From Bacteroidales bacterium (lineage in GTDB: Bacteria > Bacteroidota > Bacteroidia > Bacteroidales > UBA932), in the NCBI GenBank assembly GCA_024402135.1, contig JAKSJN010000007.1, positions 62,001 through 126,000 on the forward strand: a stretch of 64,000 nucleotides of DNA, written 5' to 3'. Below are positions 58,004-64,000 of this stretch, piece after piece. Each line of letters opens with the position of its first letter. Position 1 is the stretch's first letter. The translations under genes were made by a program, and so were the position numbers. Below the pieces are notes generated by a model. The model did not search any database, was not told the DNA's origin, and was given only the letters and a program-made list of their open reading frames with translations.

Positions 58004-60124
58004 TTATTTTACAATATCCATTTCGTTGAGGAGATAGCCTGCGCCACCGAACTTGTCCATCATGAGGAGGACGTAGCGGATGTCGACGCAGATACATCTC
58101 TGGAGATCGGGTTCGAACATCACGTCGCTGGACATTGACTCCCAGTTGCCGTCGAATGCGAGGCCCACCAGGTCTCCGTCAGCGTTCATCACAGGGCTGC
58201 CGGAGTTGCCGCCGGTGATGTCGCAGTTGATGAGGAAGCAGGTCACGAGCTCGCCGTTCCTGTTGGCATACTGGCCATAATCCTTGGTCTCGTAGATTTC
58301 CTTGAGGCGGGCTGGCACGCGGAACTCATAGTTGTCCGGGTCTTCCTTTTCCATGACACCCTTGAGGGTTGTGTAATGCTTGTAGAGTACACCGTCCTTT
58401 GGCGAGTATGACTTGACGTTGCCGTAGGTGAGTCGCATGGTGCTGTTTGCATCAGGGTAAGAAGGCTCTCCTGCCTTCCACTCGAGCAGTCCGGCTGCGA
58501 AGGCCTTGCTGCCGGCAAGGAGGCCCTCCTGGTCAGCCACTACCATCGGGTAAAGCTTGTTGTAGACCTCGGAATAGCTTGCGATGAGATCGAATGCAGG
58601 GTCGTTCTCGATAATGCCGTTCACGCTCTGGAGCTTCTCTGCTGAAGTGAATGCACTGTTCTCGAAGAGGTAGTCGACATACTCGGCAACCTTCTTTACG
58701 TCATGTCCAGGAACGCTGATTGAATTGTCTGCGCTGCACTTCTCGAGATAGTACGAGATGAGGGCGTTGGCTTCCTTCTTGTCAAGTTCCACGCTGTAGT
58801 CTTTGTATGTGGCGAGAGCGGCATTGACGCCTGCCTGGGCGGCATTCTCCTTTGCCCTTGCGGCTGCGCTTCTGTAGCGGCTGGCGATGCTGAGGATCTC
58901 GATGTTGCCGATGGTCTCGTTGAGGAGGGTGATGGCAAGCTCAGCCTTGGATGTTGCGTTGACAGCGTTCTCGATCATGCCGAGAGCGTCGCCATAGGCT
59001 TCCTGGCGCTTCTTCTTTGATGCTGCCCACTGTGTGAATTCGGCTTCCTTTGCCTCTTCGCGCTCGAGGATGCCGAGCTTTGCGAATGCCTCGCGCATAC
59101 CCTGCCACTTCTTCCAGCCATTTGAAGAGCTGGCGTACTTGCTCGCATACTGGAGGTTCACTACAGGGTCGGCCATGCGTGCCTCCCACATGATATCCTG
59201 GCGGAGGGTGCGGGCGTCGATGCGTACATCGTTGACAGCAAGCATCTGGCGGAGCTGGGCTGCGGTCTGGAAACGCTGGGTGCGGCCAGGATAGCCCATG
59301 ATCATTGCGAAGTCACCGTCCTCGAGACCCTTGAGAGATACCTTGAGGGACTTTACAGGAGTGTATGGCTTGTTGTCAGGGGAGTATGCGGCTGGCTCGT
59401 TGTCCTTGCCTGCGTAGATGCGGAACATCGAGAAGTCGCAGGTGTGACGTGGCCACATCCAGTTGTCGGTGTCGCCGCCGAACTTTCCTGATGATGCAGG
59501 AGGTGCGCCTACGAAGCGGATGTCGGTGTATGTCTTGTATACAATGAGGTAATATACGTTGTTGTTGTAGAAGCTGGTGACGGTCGCTGTGCAGTGAGGG
59601 TTGTCAGCCTCTGCCTTCTTCTCGAGGTCTTCTGCAGCCTGATTCATGGCAGCGGTCGCGAGCTCTTCCTTGTTGTCGGCCTTCTTGTTTGCCTTGAGAG
59701 CCTTGTCGTACGCCTTGGTGATGATGTCGGTGACGTCTGTGAAGCTCTGGAGGAAGGTGACGCTCAGGCCGTCGGCAGGAAGTTCCTCATTGCGGTTCAT
59801 TGCCCAGTATCCATCCTCGAGGTAGTTGTGCTCAGGTGTGGAGAGTCTCTGGATGTTCGAGTAGCCGCAATGGTGGTTGGTGACTACCAGTCCCTCGCGT
59901 GAGATGACTTCCGCGGTACAGCCGCCGCCGAAATGAACGATAGCGTCCTTGAGGGAAGAGTTGTTGATGCTGTAGATCTGCTCTGGAGTCAGTCGGCAGC
60001 CGAGGTCGGCCATCGCTTCAGCATTCATCTTCTGGAGGAGTGGCAGCAGCCACATTCCTTCATCTGCATACGCATTTGCGGCAAAGATTGCCAGCGCTGC
60101 GAGTGTTGAAAGTATCTTTTTCAT
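58004..60124 (-). CDS. S46 family dipeptidyl-peptidase (DPP7-like)
   Basis: The 706-aa exported serine peptidase has a signal peptide (MKKILSTLAALAIFAANAYA) and the S46 opening DEGMWLLPLLQKMN. The catalytic His is in LVVTNHHCGYSNIQ, and the Ser in TGGNSGSPVMNADGDLVGLAFDGNWESM. The Gly in AFDGNWE occupies the position where DPP11-type enzymes have Arg, so preference for hydrophobic P1 residues, as in DPP7, is likely (family knowledge). It would cut dipeptides from peptides in the periplasm. It starts 2 bp after rnhB and ends 8 bp before mrp, so the three genes may share a transcript. Confidence 0.93.
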   Translation of the reverse strand: MKKILSTLAALAIFAANAYADEGMWLLPLLQKMNAEAMADLGCRLTPEQIYSINNSSLKDAIVHFGGGCTAEVISREGLVVTNHHCGYSNIQRLSTPEHNYLEDGYWAMNRNEELPADGLSVTFLQSFTDVTDIITKAYDKALKANKKADNKEELATAAMNQAAEDLEKKAEADNPHCTATVTSFYNNNVYYLIVYKTYTDIRFVGAPPASSGKFGGDTDNWMWPRHTCDFSMFRIYAGKDNEPAAYSPDNKPYTPVKSLKVSLKGLEDGDFAMIMGYPGRTQRFQTAAQLRQMLAVNDVRIDARTLRQDIMWEARMADPVVNLQYASKYASSSNGWKKWQGMREAFAKLGILEREEAKEAEFTQWAASKKKRQEAYGDALGMIENAVNATSKAELAITLLNETIGNIEILSIASRYRSAAARAKENAAQAGVNAALATYKDYSVELDKKEANALISYYLEKCSADNSISVPGHDVKKVAEYVDYLFENSAFTSAEKLQSVNGIIENDPAFDLIASYSEVYNKLYPMVVADQEGLLAGSKAFAAGLLEWKAGEPSYPDANSTMRLTYGNVKSYSPKDGVLYKHYTTLKGVMEKEDPDNYEFRVPARLKEIYETKDYGQYANRNGELVTCFLINCDITGGNSGSPVMNADGDLVGLAFDGNWESMSSDVMFEPDLQRCICVDIRYVLLMMDKFGGAGYLLNEMDIVK

Positions 60125-60126
60125 AT

Positions 60127-60753
60127 TCAAATGTTTATTTCATCAAATAAGCTTGGCTCCAACTCTTTCGGATGGAAACTTTTTCTGTGTTCCGGAGTAT
60201 ATCCGAAGCGTTTGATGGCCTCAATATGCTCCTTGGTAGGATAACCCATGTTGCGTTCCCATCCATACTCGGGGTACTGCTGGGCCAGCGTGCGCATTTT
60301 CTCGTCCCTCCAGGTCTTTGCAAGTACCGATGCCGCTGCGATGCTGGCATATGTCGCGTCTCCATGAACGACAAGGGTATGCGGGCAAAGGTCGAATGGC
60401 CTGAACCTGTTGCCGTCTACAAGCAGCATCTCCGGTACTGTCGAGAGTCTGTGTGCGGCGCGCTGCATGCCTGTGACCGATGCCCAGAGTATGTTCAGCT
60501 CGTCGATTTCGGAAGCGCTCACTTCCTCCACGGCCCAGCTGACGGCTTCGCGCTCTATCACCTCGCGCAGGATATCCCGGGCACGCTCGGTCATCCTCTT
60601 GCTGTCGTTGAGCAGCGGATGGTGGAAATCCTCGGGAAGTATGACGGCGGCCGCGAATACGGGCCCGGCAAGGGGTCCTCTTCCGGCTTCGTCGCATCCC
60701 GCCTCGATGCGTCCCTGTTGCATGTATGGCTTGAGATGGATTTCCTTGTGCAT
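60127..60753 (-). CDS. rnhB: Ribonuclease HII
   Basis: RNase HII cleaves RNA in RNA-DNA hybrids, including single ribonucleotides. The 208-aa protein has EAGCDEAGRGPLAGPVFAAAVILP with the Asp-Glu of the active site, LLNDSKRMTERARDIL, LLVDGNRF and HGDATYASIAAASVLAKTWRDEKM with the remaining Asp. It is the first gene of a leftward run with the S46 peptidase and mrp. Confidence 0.96.
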   Translation of the reverse strand: MHKEIHLKPYMQQGRIEAGCDEAGRGPLAGPVFAAAVILPEDFHHPLLNDSKRMTERARDILREVIEREAVSWAVEEVSASEIDELNILWASVTGMQRAAHRLSTVPEMLLVDGNRFRPFDLCPHTLVVHGDATYASIAAASVLAKTWRDEKMRTLAQQYPEYGWERNMGYPTKEHIEAIKRFGYTPEHRKSFHPKELEPSLFDEINI

Positions 60754-60812
60754 GATATTCTGTTCTTTTTACATGACAAATTTACGAATATTTATGGACT
60801 GAAACATTTTAA

Positions 60813-60837
60813 TTGTGATAAATATTCATTAGATTTG
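60813..60837 (+). promoter_or_regulatory. Promoter for EF-G2 gene
   Basis: TTG (60813-60815) and TAGATTTG (60830-60837), 14 nt apart, match the Bacteroidota promoter. They are 66 nt ahead of the ATG at 60903, so the mRNA would carry a leader of about 60 nt. Confidence 0.45.
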
Positions 60838-60902
60838 TGAGCTTACTGATTGTGTCAGAAAGTATAACCAGTTGATAATTAATAACAAATAATATCACTA
60901 AA

Positions 60903-63014
60903 ATGAAAGAGTACTTAACCAAAGACATCCGAAACGTGGTGCTTCTCGGCAGCACCAAGTCAGGAAAGACCACCCTCGCCGAGACTATGCTCTATGAGGG
61001 AAAGGTCATCGACCGCAGAGGCGCAGTCGAGGATAAGAATACCGTATCAGACTACAATGAGCTTGAGAAGCTGAACCAGAGATCGATCTATGCAACTCCT
61101 CTCTATGCAGAGTTCATGGATAAGAAGATCAACTTCATCGATACTCCGGGTTCTGATGACTTCATCGGTGGTGCATACACCGCATTCCGCGTTTGTGAAA
61201 GCGGAATCCTTGTAGTAAACGCACAGCAGGGTGTCGAGGTTGGTACCGAGAATCTCGTCCGTCGTGCCGAGAAGATCAAGTTCCCTCTCGTGATCGCTGT
61301 CAACCAGCTTGACGCCGAGAAGGCTGACTGGGAGAATGTGATGGCTTCCATGAAGGAGGCTTTCGGCAGCAAGATCATCAATGTCCAGATTCCTGTAAAT
61401 CCAGGTCCAGGATACAACTGCTTCGTTGACCTTCTTATGAACAAGTGCTATCGCTTCAAGGATACCAACGGTACCCGCGAGGAGATCGATATGCCTGCAG
61501 ACATGGCTGACGTAATCGAGGAGGCACGCCAGGAACTCATCGAGAAGGCTGCCGAGTTCGACGAGGGCCTCATGGAGAAGTTCTTCGAGGTCGGCGAACT
61601 TGACGAGGATGATATCCGCAAGGGTCTCAACCTTGGTATCGTGAACGGCGAGGTTTACCCTGTATTCTGCGTCAGCGCAAAGAACGACGTCGGTGTAAAG
61701 AGACTTCTCGAGTTCACCAAGAACGTTGCTCCTGCACCTCAGGTTGACGAGAACGGCCCTGCAGCCCTCTTCATCTACAAGAACGACATCGAGGCTCACC
61801 TTGGTGAAGTATCTTACTTCAAGGTAATGAGCGGCAACATCAACGCAGGTGTTGACCTCGAGGACGCAAAGACCGGCAACAAGGAGCGCATCTCTGCTCT
61901 CTATGCCGTTGCAGGTGTAAAGAAGGAGTCTGTCAATGTTCTCCACGCCGGAGATTTCGGCTGTCTCGTGAAGCTTAAGAACGGCAAGTCAGGCATTACC
62001 CTTTCACAGCCGGGTTCAGGTATCGCATACGACAAGATCGAGTTCCCTGCACCTAAGTATCGTTGCGCAATCAAGGCAAAGGTTCAGCAGGATGAGCAGA
62101 AGCTCGGCGACGCTCTCAAGAAGATCGCATCTACCGACCCTACCTTCATCGTTGACTACAACAAGGAGCTCCGCCAGACCATTCTCAATGGTAACGGTGA
62201 GCAGCACATCAATATCGTGAAGTGGCTCCTCAACAACGAGTACAAGCTCGACGTCGAGCTCTTCGCACCAAAGGTACCTTATCGCGAGACCATCACCAAG
62301 GTCGCTACCGCACAGTACCGTCACAAGAAGCAGTCAGGTGGTGCCGGCCAGTTCGGTGAGGTTCACCTCCTCGTATGCCCTGCTGAAGGCGAGCTTAACA
62401 CCAAGTTCAAGATCGACGGCAAGGAGACTGTTCTCAACGTGAAGACCCAGGAGCAGACCGAGATGGACTGGGGTGGAAAGCTCGAGTTCTACAACTGCGT
62501 TGTCGGTGGTGCTATCGACCTCAGCTTCATGCCTGCTATCCTCAAGGGTATCAAGGAGAAGATGGTAGAGGGACCTCTTACCGGTTCATACGCACGTGAC
62601 ATCCGCGTATTCGTATACGATGGAAAGATGCATCCGGTAGACTCTAAGGAAATCGCGTTCATCATCGCTGGACGTAACGCATTCAAGGAGGCATTCCGCA
62701 ATGCAGGTCCAAAGATCCTCGAGCCTATCTACAATGTCGAGGTCATCACTCCTGCAGAGTATCAGGGTGCAGTAATGAGCGACATCCAGAACCGTCGCGG
62801 TATGCTCGGTGACATGGGTGCTGACAAGGGATTCGCAGTCCTCAAGGCCCGCATTCCTCTCGCAGAGCTCTATCGCTACTCAACCTCCCTCAGCTCACTC
62901 ACCCAGGGTTCTGCTACCTTCACCATGGAGTACGCTGACTACCAGCCAGTACCTGGAGATGTACAGAACAAGCTTCTTGCTGAGTACGCAGCTCAGGAGA
63001 CTGACGAGGATTAA
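60903..63014 (+). CDS. fusA2: Elongation factor G paralogue EF-G2, probably GTPase-deficient
   Basis: The 703-aa protein is built like EF-G (G domain, domains II-V), but the GTPase motifs are altered. G1 is GSTKSGKTT where canonical EF-G has GHVDHGKTT-like sequence, G3 is DTPGSDDF where the usual DTPGHVDF supplies the catalytic His, and G4 is NQLD for NKxD. Domain IV features include KKQSGGAGQFGEVHL and AYRR-equivalent region YRHK, and the C-terminus reads QNRRGMLGDMGADKGFAVLKARIPLAELYRYSTSLSSLTQG. This is the hallmark of the Bacteroides EF-G2 described as translocating without GTP hydrolysis. It has its own promoter and terminator. Confidence 0.93.
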   Translation: MKEYLTKDIRNVVLLGSTKSGKTTLAETMLYEGKVIDRRGAVEDKNTVSDYNELEKLNQRSIYATPLYAEFMDKKINFIDTPGSDDFIGGAYTAFRVCESGILVVNAQQGVEVGTENLVRRAEKIKFPLVIAVNQLDAEKADWENVMASMKEAFGSKIINVQIPVNPGPGYNCFVDLLMNKCYRFKDTNGTREEIDMPADMADVIEEARQELIEKAAEFDEGLMEKFFEVGELDEDDIRKGLNLGIVNGEVYPVFCVSAKNDVGVKRLLEFTKNVAPAPQVDENGPAALFIYKNDIEAHLGEVSYFKVMSGNINAGVDLEDAKTGNKERISALYAVAGVKKESVNVLHAGDFGCLVKLKNGKSGITLSQPGSGIAYDKIEFPAPKYRCAIKAKVQQDEQKLGDALKKIASTDPTFIVDYNKELRQTILNGNGEQHINIVKWLLNNEYKLDVELFAPKVPYRETITKVATAQYRHKKQSGGAGQFGEVHLLVCPAEGELNTKFKIDGKETVLNVKTQEQTEMDWGGKLEFYNCVVGGAIDLSFMPAILKGIKEKMVEGPLTGSYARDIRVFVYDGKMHPVDSKEIAFIIAGRNAFKEAFRNAGPKILEPIYNVEVITPAEYQGAVMSDIQNRRGMLGDMGADKGFAVLKARIPLAELYRYSTSLSSLTQGSATFTMEYADYQPVPGDVQNKLLAEYAAQETDED

Positions 63015-63036
63015 TTCATCCTTATCCGATATAATG

Positions 63037-63067
63037 GAAAGCGGCCAGGCGGCCGCTTTCTTTTTTT
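63037..63067 (+). terminator. Intrinsic terminator after fusA2
   Basis: A perfect 10-bp stem (63037-63046 with 63051-63060) with a 4-nt loop is followed by seven T residues. Confidence 0.9.
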
Positions 63068-63091
63068 ACAACGAAATCCAATAATAATTAG

Positions 63092-63099
63092 TAATTTCG
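63092..63099 (+). promoter_or_regulatory. -7 box for aspS
   Basis: TAATTTCG is one base from TAnnTTTG and lies 31 nt before the aspS ATG. The -33 area falls in the tail of the preceding terminator and has no TTTG. Confidence 0.35.
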
Positions 63100-63130
63100 C
63101 GGTTCCGACGAATAATAATTTAATAATCAT

Positions 63131-64000
63131 ATGTACAGAACTCATACTTGCGGAGAACTCCGCATTTCTGATGCAGGAAAGAAGGTGACCCTCGCCGGCT
63201 GGGTGCAGAAAGCCCGCAAGCTTGGTGGAATGACCTTCATCGACCTTCGTGACCGCTACGGCATCACCCAGCTCGTGGTTGATGCAGCTGCTCCGGCTGA
63301 GCTCGTAGAGACCGCAACCTCACTTGGACGTGAGTACGTCATCCAGGTTGTAGGTACAGTTCTCGAGCGCCAGAGCAAGAATGCCAAGATGGCTACCGGT
63401 GATATCGAGATCGGCATCGAGACCATCAAGATACTCAACAAGGCAAACACTCCTCCATTCACTATCGAGGAGGAAAGCGATGGAGGTGAGGACCTCCGCG
63501 CAAAATATCGCTACCTCGATCTTCGCCGTCCACCTCTCCAGAGAGCTCTTGCTCTCCGTCACAGACTGGCACAGGAGATCCGTTCATACCTCGACCAGCA
63601 GGGCTTCATGGAGATCGAGACTCCATACCTCATCAAGTCAACTCCGGAGGGAGCACGCGACTTCGTCGTTCCTTCACGTATGAACCCGGGACAGTTCTAC
63701 GCGCTGCCACAGTCTCCACAGACCTTCAAGCAGCTTCTCATGGTTTCAGGCTACGACCGCTACTTCCAGATTGTACGCTGTTTCCGTGACGAGGATCTCC
63801 GCGCTGACCGTCAGCCAGAGTTCACCCAGATCGACTGCGAAATGTCTTTCGTTGACCAGGAGGATGTTCTCGGAACATTCGAGGGTATGATGCGCCAGAT
63901 GTTCAAGAACGCTGTGAACGTCGAGATTGCAAATCCTATCCCTCGCATGAGCTGGTACGACGCAATGGATTTCTATGGTTCAGACAAGCCGGATATCCGT
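63131..64000 (+). CDS. aspS: Aspartyl-tRNA synthetase, 5' part (cut by window edge)
   Basis: The first 290 codons are present and open to the window end. The N-terminal OB-fold anticodon-binding domain ([42 protein letters not shown]), the hinge, the class II motif 1 region ([26 protein letters not shown]), the [14 protein letters not shown] flipping loop and motif 2 ([18 protein letters not shown]) identify AspRS. It starts [10 protein letters not shown] at 63131. The bacterial insertion domain and motif 3 lie beyond the window. Confidence 0.97.
   Translation, partial: MYRTHTCGELRISDAGKKVTLAGWVQKARKLGGMTFIDLRDRYGITQLVVDAAAPAELVETATSLGREYVIQVVGTVLERQSKNAKMATGDIEIGIETIKILNKANTPPFTIEEESDGGEDLRAKYRYLDLRRPPLQRALALRHRLAQEIRSYLDQQGFMEIETPYLIKSTPEGARDFVVPSRMNPGQFYALPQSPQTFKQLLMVSGYDRYFQIVRCFRDEDLRADRQPEFTQIDCEMSFVDQEDVLGTFEGMMRQMFKNAVNVEIANPIPRMSWYDAMDFYGSDKPDIR

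Noticed and set aside
61047-61946. 299-aa minus-strand open frame opposite fusA2
   Set aside because: It mirrors a strongly biased gene and has no recognisable domain.

Overview
The window is a 64 kb stretch of a Bacteroidales (Bacteroidota) chromosome, probably from an uncultured gut or rumen lineage; genus cannot be fixed from sequence alone. The case rests on Bacteroidota -7 boxes (TAnnTTTG), a TonB protein of the Bacteroidota type, an S46 dipeptidyl-peptidase, an EF-G2 paralogue, a CoaX-OMP-TPR-LptC-PpiD envelope operon and a YfhO-like membrane protein. I see no rRNA, tRNA, CRISPR array, insertion sequence or prophage. Gene density is high and no gap exceeds 300 bp.

Layout. 0-12.2 kb: housekeeping genes, mostly leftward (sufSE, mnmG-ybeY, fumarate reductase/succinate dehydrogenase AB, an Ntn hydrolase, ruvB), with ruvA, tonB and hflX rightward. 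Two identical 16-bp parS palindromes lie at 2405-2420 and 2939-2954. 12.2-12.44 kb: an AT-rich divergent gap with a cluster of TGTTGA/DnaA-box-like words, my candidate for the replication origin. 12.4-21.8 kb: a rightward run of mfd, coaX and an outer-membrane/LPS biogenesis operon ending in a PpiD-type foldase. 21.9-28.3 kb: esterase, Wzx/MATE-type flippase, ychF, a HicAB toxin-antitoxin pair with its operator, a YkvA protein and a secreted nuclease/phosphatase-like protein. 28.4-42.5 kb: a galactoside region with GH2 beta-galactosidase, galactokinase, a CpXC protein, a YeiH-type transporter, a sugar MFS transporter, a ROK kinase, a large HExxH/propeller/barrel surface protein, a DUF5106 thioredoxin-like lipoprotein and aldose 1-epimerase. 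42.5-48.7 kb: thyA-folA, three tandem sodium-dependent NSS-family transporters and an OmpA lipoprotein. 48.8-64 kb: mutS, glycosyltransferase, YfhO-like protein, rsmA, an OMP, Mrp, S46 peptidase, rnhB, a catalytically altered EF-G2 and the 5' part of aspS.

The main points of interest are the paired parS sites (one is the core of a bidirectional terminator, the other sits in an extra segment of MnmG), the candidate oriC 9-10 kb away, a fumarate reductase/succinate dehydrogenase operon without its membrane subunit, the tandem triplicate NSS transporters, the multidomain surface metallopeptidase-like protein and the EF-G2 that lacks the catalytic switch-II histidine. No clearly novel defence or mobile system was found.
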